From NCBI RefSeq assembly GCF_018122625.2, contig NZ_JAGQFT020000001.1:62001-126000 (forward strand): DNA of 64,000 nucleotides, read 5' to 3'. The first letter of the stretch is position 1. Each line of letters begins with the position of its first letter. The notes beneath the pieces are model-generated. The model made no database searches and was not told the DNA's origin. It saw nothing but the letters and a program-made list of their open reading frames with translations. Both the position numbers and the translations under genes were made by a program. This document shows, piece after piece, positions 52,272 to 62,470 of the stretch. This DNA is from Coralloluteibacterium stylophorae (lineage in GTDB: Bacteria; Pseudomonadota; Gammaproteobacteria; Xanthomonadales; Xanthomonadaceae).

Positions 52272-53264
52272 TCACGCCGCCAGGCGCTCGCGCACCTGCG
52301 CGGTCAGTTCGAAGGACCGCAGCCGCGCCGCGTGATCGAAGATCTGGCCGTTGACCATCAGCTCGTCCACGCGCGTGCGCTCGAGGAAGCGGCGCAGGCC
52401 CGCGGTCACGGTGTCGACGGTGCCGACGAAGGACTCGGCCAGCGCATGCTCCACGCCCTGGCGTTCCAGCGGCGTCCAGTCCAGCGCCTCGGGCTCTACC
52501 GGCGGTGGCAGCAGGCCCGGCACGTTGCGGCGCAGGTTGACGAAGGACTGCTGCATCGAGGTGAAGACGCGACGGGCCTCGGCGTCGCTGTCGGCCGCGG
52601 CGACGTTCACGCAGGCCATCGCGTAGGGCTCCGGCCACTGCTCCGACGGCTGGTAGCGGGCGCGGTACACCGCCAGCGCCTGGTCGAGCGCGTCCGGCGC
52701 GAAATGCGAGGCGAAGGCATAGGGCAGGCCCAGCGCCGCAGCGAGCTGGGCGCCGAACAGGCTGGACCCGAGGATCCACATCGGCACCTCCAGCCCCGCG
52801 CCCGGCACCGCATTGATGCCGCCGGGCACGGCTTCGCGGAAGTAGTTGCGCAGCTCCACCACGTCCTGCGGGAACTGCTCGGCGCTGCTGTCGAGGTCGC
52901 GGCGCAGGGCGTGCGCGGTGCGACGGTCGCTGCCCGGCGCGCGGCCGAGGCCGAGGTCGATCCGTCCCGGGTGCAGGGCGGCCAGCGTGCCGAACTGCTC
53001 GGCGATCACCAGCGGCGCGTGGTTGGGCAGCATCACGCCGCCGGCGCCGACGCGGATGGTCGAAGTGCCGGCGGCGACGTGGGCGATCACCACGGCGGTG
53101 GCGGCGCTGGCGATGCCGGGGATGTTGTGGTGCTCGGCGAGCCAGTAGCGGCGGAACCCCCAGCGCTCGGCGTGCTGCGCGAGATCCAGCGTGTTGCGGA
53201 AGGAATCGCTCGCGGTGCCACCTTCGACGATGGGCGCGAGATCGAGGACGGAGAAGGGAATCAT
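52272..53264 (-). CDS. LLM-class flavin-dependent oxidoreductase
   Basis: A 330-residue TIM-barrel protein of the bacterial luciferase-like family, FMN- or F420-type. It begins [15 protein letters not shown], with [38 protein letters not shown] and [10 protein letters not shown], the blocks of the group that includes E. coli YhbW. A second in-frame ATG two codons upstream (53270) is equally possible; neither has a clear ribosome site. Substrate unknown. Divergent from yceH. Confidence 0.92.
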   Translation of the reverse strand: MIPFSVLDLAPIVEGGTASDSFRNTLDLAQHAERWGFRRYWLAEHHNIPGIASAATAVVIAHVAAGTSTIRVGAGGVMLPNHAPLVIAEQFGTLAALHPGRIDLGLGRAPGSDRRTAHALRRDLDSSAEQFPQDVVELRNYFREAVPGGINAVPGAGLEVPMWILGSSLFGAQLAAALGLPYAFASHFAPDALDQALAVYRARYQPSEQWPEPYAMACVNVAAADSDAEARRVFTSMQQSFVNLRRNVPGLLPPPVEPEALDWTPLERQGVEHALAESFVGTVDTVTAGLRRFLERTRVDELMVNGQIFDHAARLRSFELTAQVRERLAA

Positions 53265-53380
53265 GGCCATGTCCGAGCATGTGGAGCCGTCCGCGCCGCA
53301 TGCAAGCGCGCGAGGGCGCCACCGGCGGGTCACAGTGTTCGGGCATCATGGTCGGCCGACCCGAGCGAGGAGCCGCGCGC

Positions 53381-54037
53381 ATGAGCGAGGCCGAAGCGAG
53401 CGAGAGCGCCGTGCTGAGCGGCAGCGAGGTGCGCGTACTGGCGTGCCTGGTGGAGAAGGAGGCGACCACGCCCGAGACCTATCCGCTGACCGAGAACGCG
53501 GTGCAGCTGGCCTGCAACCAGAAGAGCAACCGCGAGCCGGTGCTGGAACTGGGCGTGGGCGAGGTCGGCCATGCGTTGCGCTCGCTGGAGACGCGCGGGC
53601 TCGCGCGCGGCGTGCACGGGGCGCGTGCGCAGCGCTGGGAGCATCGCTTCGCGGACGGCTACTCGCTCACGCGCGCGCAGCAGGCCCTGCTCGCGGTGCT
53701 GATGCTGCGCGGTGCGCAGACCGCGTCGGAACTGTTCGCACGCGGCGAGCGGCTCGCGAAGCTGTCCGATCTCGACGAGGCCCGCCACTGCCTCGAACGC
53801 CTGGCCGCGCGCGAGCCGGCGCTGGTGGTGAACGTCGGCCGCGGCGCCGGGCAGCGCGAGGACCGCTGGATGCACCTGCTCGCCGGCCCCGTCGAAGTGG
53901 AGGCCGTGCGCGCGGCCGCTCCCGCGTCCGGTCCTGCGCGCGGCGCCCTGGACGCACGCGTCGAGGCGCTGGAGGCCGAAGTCGCGCGGCTGCGCGAGCT
54001 GGTCGAGCGCGTCGCGGGCCAGCCACCCGACCTGTAG
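53381..54037 (+). CDS. yceH: YceH (DUF480) family protein
   Basis: A 218-residue protein with two winged-helix-like DUF480 domains. The blocks [15 protein letters not shown]-like ([15 protein letters not shown]) and [10 protein letters not shown] identify YceH. The C-terminal 25 residues form a coiled coil ([17 protein letters not shown]). It is widespread in proteobacteria; function is not established. The stop codon is provided by an extragenic palindrome at 54034. Confidence 0.93.
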   Translation: MSEAEASESAVLSGSEVRVLACLVEKEATTPETYPLTENAVQLACNQKSNREPVLELGVGEVGHALRSLETRGLARGVHGARAQRWEHRFADGYSLTRAQQALLAVLMLRGAQTASELFARGERLAKLSDLDEARHCLERLAAREPALVVNVGRGAGQREDRWMHLLAGPVEVEAVRAAAPASGPARGALDARVEALEAEVARLRELVERVAGQPPDL

Positions 54038-54056
54038 GAGCGGCTTCAGCCGCGAC
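54034..54056 (+). repeat. extragenic palindrome supplying the stop codon of yceH
   Basis: Exact copy of the 23-nt GTAGGAGCGG...CCGCGAC unit seen at 13361. The TAG within it (54035-54037) is the yceH stop. A second, TGTGGGAGCGG-type unit follows 35 bp later. Confidence 0.85.
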
Positions 54057-54091
54057 CGCACGTCGACGGTCCCCGCCGCGGGCGCCCTCGG

Positions 54092-54157
54092 TGTGGGAGC
54101 GGCTTCAGCCGCGACCGCCGACACGCGGACCGCCGTCCGGGCTGAAGCCCCTCCCAC
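54092..54157. repeat. pair of facing extragenic palindrome arms
   Basis: TGTGGGAGCGGCTTCAGCCGCGAC at 54092-54115 and, in the opposite orientation, GTCCGGGCTGAAGCCCCTCCCAC at 54135-54157. The arms are imperfect complements, mixing the GCGG and GGGG variants of the core. They lie between yceH and selO. Confidence 0.8.
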
Positions 54158-54250
54158 GGAAGATCCCGGCGGCGCGGCCCTCGGCTGTCGTGCCTTGAAC
54201 TGCACGCACTGCGGGGCAATCTCGGTGGGCCGTGCAGACAGGGCATCCCG

Positions 54251-55810
54251 ATGCTGGACCTCACCTTCGACAACGCCTTCATCCGCGAGCTGCCGGGCGA
54301 TCCCGAGCGCGGACCGCAGCGCCGGCAGGTGCACGGCGCCGCCTGGTCGGCGGTGGCGCCGACGCCGGTGGCGGCGCCGCGCCTGGTCGCGCATTCGCGC
54401 GAGATGGCCGAGGCCCTGGGCCTGACCGATGCCGACATCGCCTCGCCGCACTTCGCCGAGATCTTCGGCGGCAACGCGCTGGCGGCGGGCATGCAGCCCT
54501 TCGCCGCGAACTACGGCGGGCACCAGTTCGGGAACTGGGCCGGCCAGCTCGGCGACGGCCGCGCCATCGGCCTCGGCGAGGCGCTCGGTCGCGACGGCAG
54601 GCGCTGGGAACTGCAGCTCAAGGGCGCGGGACCGACGCCGTATTCGCGCACCGCCGACGGCCGCGCGGTGCTGCGCTCCTCGGTGCGCGAGTTCCTGTGC
54701 AGCGAGGCGATGCACCATCTCGGCATCCCGACCACGCGCGCGCTGAGCCTGGTGGCCACCGGCGACACGGTGATCCGCGACATGTTCTACGACGGCCGCC
54801 CGGAGCCCGAGCCCGGCGCCATCGTGTGCCGGGTCGCGCCCTCGTTCCTCCGCTTCGGCAGCTTCGAGCTGCCCGCCTCGCGCGGCGACGGCGATCTCCT
54901 GCGCACGCTGATCGAGTTCTGCATCCGCCGCGACTTCCCGCACCTGGGCTTCGCCGACGAGACGCGCTGGGGCGACTGGTTCGTCGAGGTGTGCGAGCGC
55001 ACCGCGGTGATGGTCGACGGCTGGATGCGGGTGGGCTTCGTCCACGGCGTGATGAACACCGACAACATGTCCATCCTCGGCCAGACCATCGACTACGGCC
55101 CCTACGGCTGGATCGACGACTACGACCCGGACTGGACGCCCAACACCACCGACGCCGGGCGGCGCCGCTACCGCTTCGGGCAGCAGCCGAACATCGCGTT
55201 CTGGAACCTGCACCAGCTCGCCAACGCGCTGGCGACGGTGTTCCCCGGCCACGACCCGCTCTACGCCGGGCTCGACCGCTACGTCGAGCGCTTCGGCGAG
55301 GCCGAGCGCGACAGCGTGGCGCGCAAGCTCGGGCTGGCGGAGTTCCGCGAGGCAGACGGCGTGCTGATGAAGGACCTGCAGGCGCTGATGCAGGCGGCGG
55401 AGATCGACATGACGCTGTGGTTCCGCGGCCTGATCGATCTCGACGCGGACGCGCCCGCGCTGGCGCCGATGGAAACCGCCTTCTACGACGCCGACAAGCG
55501 TGCGAAGCACGAGCCGGCGCTGCGCGAGTGGCTCGACCGCTACGCCGCGCGCCTGCGCGAGGATCCGCTCGATGCTGCGGCCCGTCGCGAGCGCATGCGC
55601 CTGGCGAATCCGCGCTACGTGCTGCGCAACTACCTCGCGCAGCAGGCGATCGACCGCGCCGCCGAGGGCGACGCGGGCGGCATCCACGAGCTGCTCGAGG
55701 TCATGCGCCGCCCCTACGACGAGCAGCCGGGAAGGGAGGCGTTCGCGGCCCGGCGGCCGGACTGGGCGCGGACCAGGGCGGGCTGCTCGCAGCTGTCCTG
55801 CAGCTCCTGA
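54251..55810 (+). CDS. selO: protein adenylyltransferase SelO
   Basis: A 519-residue pseudokinase-fold enzyme that transfers AMP from ATP to Ser/Thr/Tyr of proteins, linked to redox stress. Family blocks: [22 protein letters not shown], the ATP-flipping pocket [14 protein letters not shown], and the catalytic and metal acids in [10 protein letters not shown] and [10 protein letters not shown]. It ends SCSS; the Cys three from the end corresponds to the selenocysteine position of eukaryotic SELENOO. Start ATG at 54251. Confidence 0.96.
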   Translation: MLDLTFDNAFIRELPGDPERGPQRRQVHGAAWSAVAPTPVAAPRLVAHSREMAEALGLTDADIASPHFAEIFGGNALAAGMQPFAANYGGHQFGNWAGQLGDGRAIGLGEALGRDGRRWELQLKGAGPTPYSRTADGRAVLRSSVREFLCSEAMHHLGIPTTRALSLVATGDTVIRDMFYDGRPEPEPGAIVCRVAPSFLRFGSFELPASRGDGDLLRTLIEFCIRRDFPHLGFADETRWGDWFVEVCERTAVMVDGWMRVGFVHGVMNTDNMSILGQTIDYGPYGWIDDYDPDWTPNTTDAGRRRYRFGQQPNIAFWNLHQLANALATVFPGHDPLYAGLDRYVERFGEAERDSVARKLGLAEFREADGVLMKDLQALMQAAEIDMTLWFRGLIDLDADAPALAPMETAFYDADKRAKHEPALREWLDRYAARLREDPLDAAARRERMRLANPRYVLRNYLAQQAIDRAAEGDAGGIHELLEVMRRPYDEQPGREAFAARRPDWARTRAGCSQLSCSS

Positions 55811-55881
55811 CGCCGCGGCGCTTGCGGAGCGGCCGGCGGATGCGCATCGTCCTTCCGCTTCGCCACCCGCCGGAGCACGCC

Positions 55882-57432
55882 ATGATCCGAACCGCCTTCG
55901 CGACGCTCGTCCTGCTCGTCGCGCCGCTCGCCGCCGCGGCCCCGGCCGATCCGCTCGCCCTCGACGGCACGGCGCTGGCGCAGCGGCTCGAGGCGGGCGC
56001 GACCGGGGCCGACCGGGTCACCGCCCTCGCACTGGAACGCATCGAGCGTCTCGACCCGCGCATCGACGCGGTGATCGCGACCAATCCCGATGCGCGGGAA
56101 CAGGCGCGCGCCAGCGATGCCCGCCGCGCCGCCGGCGCTGCGCGCGGTCCGCTCGACGGCCTGCCGCTGCTGGTCAAGGACAACATCGAGAGCCGCGACC
56201 CGATGCCGACCACCGCCGGATCGCTGGCGCTGGCCGACAACCTCGCCGGCCGCGACGCGCCGGTCGTGGCGCGGCTGCGCGCCGCGGGCATGGTGATCCT
56301 CGGCAAGACCAATCTCTCGGAGTGGGCCAACATCCGCGACGCCGACTCGATCAGCGGCTGGAGCGCGACGGGCGGGCAGACGCGCAATCCGCACGTGCTC
56401 GACCGCAATCCCTGCGGCTCGTCCTCGGGCTCGGGCGCGGCGGTGGCGGCGGGCTTCGCGCCCTTCGCGCTGGGCACCGAGACGAACGGCTCGATCACCT
56501 GTCCGGCGGCGGTCGCCGGCATCGTCGGGCTGAAGCCGACGGTGGGCCTGGTCCCGCGCACCCACATCGTGCCGATCAGCAGCAGCCAGGACACCGCCGG
56601 GCCGATGACCCGCAGCGTCGCCGACGCCGCGCTGCTGCTCACCGCGCTGGCGGGTTCGGATCCGGCCGATCCGGCCACCGCCGAGGCCGATGCGCGGCGC
56701 ACCGACTACGCCGCCGCGCTCGATCCCGATGCGCTCGCCGGTGCGCGGCTCGGCGTGCTGCGCAGCGCCGCCGGCTTCCACGCCGCGACCGACGCGGTGT
56801 TCGAGCGCGCGCTGGACACGCTGCGCGGGCAGGGCGCGGTGCTGGTCGAGGTCGAGGCGTTCCCGGAGGAGGCGGCGCTCGACGCGCACCAGCTTCCGAT
56901 CCTGCTGAGCGAGCTCAAGGCCACGCTCGACGCCTATCTCGCCTCGACCGATCCGCAGCGCGTGGCGACGCGGTCGCTGGCCGACGTGATCGCCTTCAAC
57001 CGCGCTTATGCGGAGGTCGAGCTGGCGCCGTTCGGGCAGTCGCTGTTCGAGGAGGCGGTGGCGACGACGGGCCTCGACGATCCGGACTATCTCGCGCATC
57101 GCGATGCCGCACGCCGCATCGCCGCGGGCGGCATCGACCGGCTGCTGGCCGGGCACGACCTCGTCGCGCTCGTCGCACCGACCATGGGTCCGGCCTGGCC
57201 CACCGACCCGGTGCTGAAGGACCGCTACGTCGGTGGCGGCATCGGCAACCCGGCGGCGATCGCCGGCTATCCGCACCTGACCGTGCCGATGGGTGCGGTG
57301 CGCGGGTTGCCGGTCGGGCTGTCCTTCGTCGGCGCGGCATGGAGCGAGGCGCGCCTGCTGGCGCTGGGCCACGCCTTCGAGCAGGCGGCGCAGGCGCGCG
57401 TGCGTCCGCGATGGCTGGGGACGCTGCGCTGA
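55882..57432 (+). CDS. exported amidase (amidase signature family)
   Basis: A 516-residue enzyme with a Ser-cisSer-Lys triad: Lys99 in PLLVKDNIE, the Gly/Ser loop CGSSSGSGAAVAAGF, and the nucleophile Ser204 in TETNGSITCPA. Residues 1-19 form a signal peptide (MIRTAFATLVLLVAPLAAAA), so it acts in the periplasm. It hydrolyses amide bonds; GatA-type tRNA amidotransferase function is excluded by export and the lack of GatB/C. It ends overlapping the yhhQ start by one base. Confidence 0.93.
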   Translation: MIRTAFATLVLLVAPLAAAAPADPLALDGTALAQRLEAGATGADRVTALALERIERLDPRIDAVIATNPDAREQARASDARRAAGAARGPLDGLPLLVKDNIESRDPMPTTAGSLALADNLAGRDAPVVARLRAAGMVILGKTNLSEWANIRDADSISGWSATGGQTRNPHVLDRNPCGSSSGSGAAVAAGFAPFALGTETNGSITCPAAVAGIVGLKPTVGLVPRTHIVPISSSQDTAGPMTRSVADAALLLTALAGSDPADPATAEADARRTDYAAALDPDALAGARLGVLRSAAGFHAATDAVFERALDTLRGQGAVLVEVEAFPEEAALDAHQLPILLSELKATLDAYLASTDPQRVATRSLADVIAFNRAYAEVELAPFGQSLFEEAVATTGLDDPDYLAHRDAARRIAAGGIDRLLAGHDLVALVAPTMGPAWPTDPVLKDRYVGGGIGNPAAIAGYPHLTVPMGAVRGLPVGLSFVGAAWSEARLLALGHAFEQAAQARVRPRWLGTLR

Positions 57433-57959
57433 TGCGGGCGGTGCGCGCGAGGCAGGCCCTGGGCGTGCTGGCGATGGGCGCCATCGTGCTGGCGTCCAAC
57501 GTGCTGGTGCAGTTCCCGATCAACGACTGGCTGACCTGGGGCGCCTTCACCTATCCGGCGGCGTTCCTGGTCACCGACGTGGTCAACCGTCGCTTCGGCC
57601 CGGATGCCGCACGCAGGGTCGCCTGGGCCGGCTTCGCGCTCGCGGTGCTGCTGTCGGTCTGGGTGGCGACGCCGCGTATCGCGCTGGCCTCGTGCACCGC
57701 CTTCATCGCCGCGCAGCTCCTCGACATCCGCGTGTTCGACCGGCTGCGGGCCGGGCGCTGGTGGCGCGCGCCGCTGGTCTCGAGCGCGGCCGGGTCGGTG
57801 CTCGACACCGCGCTGTTCTGGAGCATCGCCTTCGCCGGCTCGGCGCTGCCCTGGCCGAGCTGGGCGGCAGGCGATCTCGCGGTCAAGCTGGGCATCGCCG
57901 TGCTGCTGCTGGCACCCTTCCGGGCCCTGCTGGGACGCCGCGCGCCGGCGCGCGGCTGA
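57432..57959 (+). CDS. yhhQ: queuosine precursor transporter (YhhQ/VUT family)
   Basis: A 175-residue membrane protein with about five helices of the DUF165/VUT family. The SNVLVQFPIN and YPAAFLVTDVVNRRFG segments and AGSVLDTALFWSIAF are family hallmarks. E. coli YhhQ imports queuosine precursors preQ0 and preQ1 for tRNA modification. The ATG overlaps the amidase TGA (TGATG), so the two are translationally coupled, though no functional link is known. Confidence 0.92.
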   Translation: MRAVRARQALGVLAMGAIVLASNVLVQFPINDWLTWGAFTYPAAFLVTDVVNRRFGPDAARRVAWAGFALAVLLSVWVATPRIALASCTAFIAAQLLDIRVFDRLRAGRWWRAPLVSSAAGSVLDTALFWSIAFAGSALPWPSWAAGDLAVKLGIAVLLLAPFRALLGRRAPARG

Positions 57960-57981
57960 AGCGAATCTTCGAGGAGAGCAC

Positions 57982-58968
57982 ATGCGCTACATCACCCACG
58001 GCAAGGGCGGCGATCCCGACGTCCTGCAGATCGCCGAGATGCCGCGGCCCGCGGTGCGCGCGGGCGAGGTGCTGGTCGAGGTGGCCTACGCCGGCGTCAA
58101 CCGCCCCGACGTGCAGCAGCGCAAGGGCCTGTATCCGCCGCCGCCGGGCGCGTCGCCGGTGCTGGGCCTGGAGATCTCGGGCACCGTGGTCGCCCTCGGC
58201 GAGGGCGTCGACCGCTGGACGGTGGGCGACCGCGTCTGCGCGCTCACCCCGGGTGGCGGCTACGCCGAGTTCTGCGCGGTGCCCGCGGCGCACTGCCTGC
58301 CGGTACCGGACGGAGTCGGCATGGACGAGGCCGCCGCGGTGCCGGAGAACGCCTTCACCGTCTGGCACAACGTGTTCGAGCGCGGCCGCCTGCGCGCCGG
58401 CGAGACCCTGCTCGTGCACGGCGGCTCCAGCGGGATCGGCACCACCGCGATCCAGCTCGCCAGCGCCTTCGGCGCGACCGTCTACGCCACCGTCGGCAAT
58501 GGCGAGAAGGCGGCCGCCTGCCTGCGCCTCGGCGCCGACCACGCCATCGTCTACCGCGACGAGGATTTCGAACCTGCCGTGCGCCGTCTCACCGACGGCC
58601 GCGGCGTCGACGTCGTCCTCGACATGGTCGGCGCCGCCTACACGGCCAGGAACCTGGACGCGCTGGCGCTCGAGGGCCGGCTGGTGCAGATCGCGACGAT
58701 GGAAGGCCGCGAGGCGGAGATCGACCTCGCCCGCATCATGACCCGGCGCCTGACCCTGACCGGCTCGACGCTGCGCCCGCAGAGCGTGGAGGCCAAGGCC
58801 GGCATCGCCGCCGCCCTGCTCGAGCACGTCTGGCCGCTGCTCGCCGAGGGACGCTACCGTCCGCCGCTGCATGCGACCTATCCGATGCATCGCGCGGACG
58901 AGGCGCATGCGCTCATGGAATCGAGCACGCACATCGGCAAGATCCTGATCCAGATCGCGGGCGCCTGA
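57982..58968 (+). CDS. NAD(P)H quinone oxidoreductase (zeta-crystallin/QOR type)
   Basis: A 328-residue medium-chain dehydrogenase lacking structural zinc. GroES-like half (1-125) with VLGLEISGTVV and a Rossmann half with LLVHGGSSGIGTTAIQLA for NAD(P)H. Zeta-crystallin members perform one-electron quinone reduction or enal reduction. GAGGAG sits 5 bases before the ATG, and the gene is 22 bp after yhhQ in the same direction. Confidence 0.93.
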   Translation: MRYITHGKGGDPDVLQIAEMPRPAVRAGEVLVEVAYAGVNRPDVQQRKGLYPPPPGASPVLGLEISGTVVALGEGVDRWTVGDRVCALTPGGGYAEFCAVPAAHCLPVPDGVGMDEAAAVPENAFTVWHNVFERGRLRAGETLLVHGGSSGIGTTAIQLASAFGATVYATVGNGEKAAACLRLGADHAIVYRDEDFEPAVRRLTDGRGVDVVLDMVGAAYTARNLDALALEGRLVQIATMEGREAEIDLARIMTRRLTLTGSTLRPQSVEAKAGIAAALLEHVWPLLAEGRYRPPLHATYPMHRADEAHALMESSTHIGKILIQIAGA

Positions 58969-59070
58969 GACGCGCTTCACGCCTCGGACGGCGGCCGCTC
59001 GCGTGCCTGCCGGGGCGGGGCGTAGCATCCGGCACCAGGGGGGCCTCATCCGCGGGGCCGGAAGAGGACG

Positions 59071-60639
59071 ATGACGGGTCGCGCATCGGCAACGTCGAAG
59101 CACATGATCGCGCTGCTCGCCGCCGCGGGCTTCGCCTTCGGCGCGGCGCTCACCGTCCTCTTCGTCCACGCCGCGGCCGCCGGAGCCGCCCGCGAAGCCC
59201 TTGCCGACTATGCCGGGACGCTGCTGGTCTTCGGCCGCCGCATCGCCGCCGAGAGCGAGACGCTGGTGCGCGAGGTGGCCGCTTCGCCGGGCGAGGCCTG
59301 TTCCGCCGAGGATCTCCAGCACATGCGCACGCTGCTGTTCGGCGCCGCGCTGGTGCGGGACGTCGGGCGCATCCGCGACGATGCGCTGGTGTGCTCCGCC
59401 GCGCTCGGAAGGCTCCCCACGCCGGTGCCGATGCCGGCGCCGGACCTGGTCACCCCGGGGCGGCGGGCGGTCAGCGTCGGCACCACCACGCTGGTGCCGG
59501 GCGACGAGCCCGCGCTGGTGCTGCGGATCGGCGACGTCGGCGCGGTGATCAATCCCAACGTGGTGCGTGCGCTGGACCGCGCAGGCATGGACTACAGCCT
59601 GCTCATCGTCGACCGTGCGCGGCGGCGCATGGTGCTGGGCGACGGCCGCGACCTCGGCCTCGACGTCGACACCGTGCTCGACCGTCGCCACGTCTCGCGC
59701 AACGGGATGCTCTACGAGGTCCGCTGCCCGCCGCCCGGCGCGCTGTGCGTGGCCGCGGCCGCGGCCGCGCCGTCGCTGATCGGGCAGGGGCAGGGCGTGC
59801 GGCTGGCGTGGGCGGCGGGCGGCGGCATGCTCGGCGCCGCCTTCGCGCTCGCACTGGTGCCCTGGCTGCGTCGCCGCCGCGCGCCGGAGGCGCAGCTGCG
59901 CCAGGCGATCCGGCGCGGCGACATCGACGTGGTCTACCAGCCGCTGGTCGACGTCACGGACGGCAGGATCGTCGGCGTCGAGGCGCTGGCACGGTGGGAG
60001 TCGGACGAAGGGCCGGTGCCGCCGGACGTGTTCGTGCCGCTCGCCGAGCAGCACGGCTTCGTCGGCGAACTGACCCGCCTGGTGGTGCGCCGCAGCCTGG
60101 CCGAACTGGGCGCGCGGCTGCGTACGGGCGACCTGCACGTCGGCATCAACGTCGCCGCCGCCGACTTCCTCGACGAGACCTTTCCCGACTGGCTGCAGCG
60201 GCAGCTGGACGTGGCGGGCGTGCCGGCGGAGGCACTCGCCTTCGAGCTGACCGAACGCTCGACCGCGGACCACGCCAACATGCTCGCCACGATCACCGCA
60301 TTGCGTGCGCGCGGGCACCGCATCTATCTCGACGATTTCGGCACCGGCTACTCCAGCCTCTCCTACCTGTCGCGGCTGCACTTCGACGCGGTCAAGCTCG
60401 ACCGCGCATTCACCCACCTGCTCGGCTCGGACGCGCTGACCGCATCGATCGTGCCGCAGATCCTGGCGATGATCGACACCCTCGATACGCGGCTGGTGGT
60501 CGAGGGCGTGGAGACCTTCGCGCAGGCCGAGTTCCTCGCCAAGGCCAGGCCCGGCGCGCTCGCCCAGGGCTGGTACTACGGCAAGCCGATGCCGGCCGAG
60601 GCGCTGCTCGTCCTGCTGGGCGCGCGGCGCGAGGGCTGA
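59071..60639 (+). CDS. CSS-motif EAL-domain c-di-GMP phosphodiesterase
   Basis: A 522-residue inner-membrane enzyme. Helix 1 (about 12-35) and helix 2 (about 248-268) flank a periplasmic domain that contains CSAED near residue 75, the redox-sensing CSS motif. The cytosolic EAL domain (about 275-510) is catalytically complete: Glu304-Ala-Leu in GVEALARW, INVAAADF, ELTERS, DDFGTGYSS and VEGVET. It hydrolyses c-di-GMP, probably in response to periplasmic thiol state via DsbA/DsbB as in E. coli homologues. Confidence 0.95.
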   Translation: MTGRASATSKHMIALLAAAGFAFGAALTVLFVHAAAAGAAREALADYAGTLLVFGRRIAAESETLVREVAASPGEACSAEDLQHMRTLLFGAALVRDVGRIRDDALVCSAALGRLPTPVPMPAPDLVTPGRRAVSVGTTTLVPGDEPALVLRIGDVGAVINPNVVRALDRAGMDYSLLIVDRARRRMVLGDGRDLGLDVDTVLDRRHVSRNGMLYEVRCPPPGALCVAAAAAAPSLIGQGQGVRLAWAAGGGMLGAAFALALVPWLRRRRAPEAQLRQAIRRGDIDVVYQPLVDVTDGRIVGVEALARWESDEGPVPPDVFVPLAEQHGFVGELTRLVVRRSLAELGARLRTGDLHVGINVAAADFLDETFPDWLQRQLDVAGVPAEALAFELTERSTADHANMLATITALRARGHRIYLDDFGTGYSSLSYLSRLHFDAVKLDRAFTHLLGSDALTASIVPQILAMIDTLDTRLVVEGVETFAQAEFLAKARPGALAQGWYYGKPMPAEALLVLLGARREG

Positions 60640-61760
60640 TGGCGGCCGCGGCCGCGCGCATCGCGCTGTGCATCGGGCTGCTGGCGCTGGGCGGCTGCAG
60701 CACCCTCGGCTACTACGGACATCTCGCCCGCGGGCAGCTGGCCCTGCTCCGTGCGCGCACGCCGATCGAGCGCGTGCTCGCCGCGCCCGGGACCGATCCC
60801 GGGCTGCGCCTGCGGCTCGCCGAAGTGCTCGCCGCGCGCCGCTTCGCGGTCGCGCATCTCGGGCTGCCGGACAACGCCAGCTACACCGGCTACGTCGCGC
60901 TGGACCGGCCGTTCGTGAGCTGGGCGGTGTACGCGGCGCCGGAGTTCTCGGTGGAGCCGGTGCCGCAGTGCTTCCCGCTGGCGGGCTGCGTGCCGTATCG
61001 CGGCTACTTCGATCGCGGACGTGCGCGCGCCGCCGCACGCCGGCTCGAGGCGCAGGGACTGGAGACCTGGATCGGCGGCGTGCCCGCGTACTCCACGCTC
61101 GGCTGGTTCGACGATCCGGTGCTCAGCAGCATGCTCGCCGACGACCAGGACGCGCTGATCGAGACCCTGTTCCACGAGCTCGCGCACCAGTGGCTCTACG
61201 TGCGCGACGACGCCGGCTTCAACGAATCGCTCGCCAGCTTCGTCGGCCGCCAGGGCCTGGCCGAGTGGCGCGCGGCGCGTGGCGAGCCGGCGCCCGATCC
61301 CGCGGTGCGCGCTGCACGTTCCGCCTTCGTCGCCGACGTGCTCGCGCTGCGCGCGCGGCTCCGGGCGCTGTACCGTCAGCCGCTGCGGACCGAGGCCATG
61401 CGCGCACGCAAGCGCGAGGCGTTCGCGACGTTCGCCGCGCAGCAGCGCCACGCGAGCTCGGCGCCGCAGCCGGCGCTGGAGGCGTGGCTTGCGGAGGGGC
61501 TCAACAACGCCACCCTGGCGCCGTTCGGCATCTACGACCGCTGGGTGCCCGCGTTCGCCGCCCTGTTCGAACACGGCGGGCGCGACTGGAGCGCGTTCCG
61601 GGCCGCAGCCGAGGCGATCGCGCGGATGCCGGCGGACGAGCGGGTCCTCTACCTGGACGCCTGGCTCGCGGCCGCCGCGCGCGACGGGGCCGGCCGCGGG
61701 GCGCCGTCCGTCACCAGTCCGAGCGACCGGGAATCAACGCCCGCAGTTCGGGGTCGGTGA
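60639..61760 (+). CDS. putative aminopeptidase lipoprotein (PF10023-like)
   Basis: A 373-residue lipoprotein; signal peptide MAAAAARIALCIGLLALGGC ends in a lipobox Cys20. The gluzincin-like zinc motif HELAHQ (His179, His183) and NESLASFVGRQG downstream mark the COG4324 predicted aminopeptidase family. Start ATG overlaps the EAL stop (TGATG), so it is coupled to the phosphodiesterase. Its last 50 bases overlap the convergent rluF gene. Confidence 0.9.
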   Translation: MAAAAARIALCIGLLALGGCSTLGYYGHLARGQLALLRARTPIERVLAAPGTDPGLRLRLAEVLAARRFAVAHLGLPDNASYTGYVALDRPFVSWAVYAAPEFSVEPVPQCFPLAGCVPYRGYFDRGRARAAARRLEAQGLETWIGGVPAYSTLGWFDDPVLSSMLADDQDALIETLFHELAHQWLYVRDDAGFNESLASFVGRQGLAEWRAARGEPAPDPAVRAARSAFVADVLALRARLRALYRQPLRTEAMRARKREAFATFAAQQRHASSAPQPALEAWLAEGLNNATLAPFGIYDRWVPAFAALFEHGGRDWSAFRAAAEAIARMPADERVLYLDAWLAAAARDGAGRGAPSVTSPSDRESTPAVRGR

Positions 61761-62421
61761 GGTTGCGCCACTGCCCGGGCTTGAGCACGCCGAGGCGGAT
61801 GTTGTCGATGCGTACGCGGCGCAGCTGGGTCACGCGGTAGCCGAAGGCCGCTGCCATCAGCCGGATCTGCCGGTTCAGCCCCTGGGTCAGCACGATGCGG
61901 AAGCCGAACTTGGCGAGGCGTGCGGTGCGGCAGGGCAGGGTGGTCTGGTCGTGGATGCGCACGCCGCGCGCCATGCCGGTGAGGAACTCCGGCGTCACCG
62001 GCCTGTTGACCGCGACCAGGTACTCCTTCTCGTGCCGGTTCTCGGCGCGCAGGATCTCGTTGACGATGTCGCCGTTGCTGGTCATCAGGATCAGCCCCTC
62101 GGAGTCCTTGTCGAGGCGGCCGATCGGGAAGATGCGCCGTTCGTGGCCGACGAAGTCGACGATGTTGCCCTTGACCGCGGACTCGGTCGTGCAGGTGATG
62201 CCGACCGGCTTGTTCAGCGCGATGTAGACGTGGCGTCGCCCCGAGCGCGTCTCGCGCAGCGGCAGCGGGCGGCCGTCGAGGAGCACCTCGTCGCCCTCGG
62301 CGACCTCGGTGCCGATCCCGCCGGGGCGGCCGTTGACCGTGACCCGCCGGGCGGCGATCAGGCGATCGGCCTCGCGGCGCGAGCAGAAGCCGGTCTCGGC
62401 GATGTGTTTGTTGAGGCGCAT
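61711..62421 (-). CDS. rluF: 23S rRNA pseudouridine synthase RluF-like
   Basis: A 236-residue RsuA-family enzyme. An S4 RNA-binding domain (1-60; RLNKHIAETGFCSRREADRLI) precedes the catalytic domain with Asp104 in GRLDKDSEGL. The C-terminal QGLNRQIRLMAAAFGYRV resembles RluF (U2604) more than RsuA or RluB. Its 3' end overlaps the aminopeptidase gene by 50 bp. Exact target is inferred by similarity only. Confidence 0.9.
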   Translation of the reverse strand: MRLNKHIAETGFCSRREADRLIAARRVTVNGRPGGIGTEVAEGDEVLLDGRPLPLRETRSGRRHVYIALNKPVGITCTTESAVKGNIVDFVGHERRIFPIGRLDKDSEGLILMTSNGDIVNEILRAENRHEKEYLVAVNRPVTPEFLTGMARGVRIHDQTTLPCRTARLAKFGFRIVLTQGLNRQIRLMAAAFGYRVTQLRRVRIDNIRLGVLKPGQWRNLTDPELRALIPGRSDW

Positions 62422-62470
62422 GGCGGACCGCCGGCAGGGCCGCGCATCCTGCCAAAGCCGCGCAGCGGCG

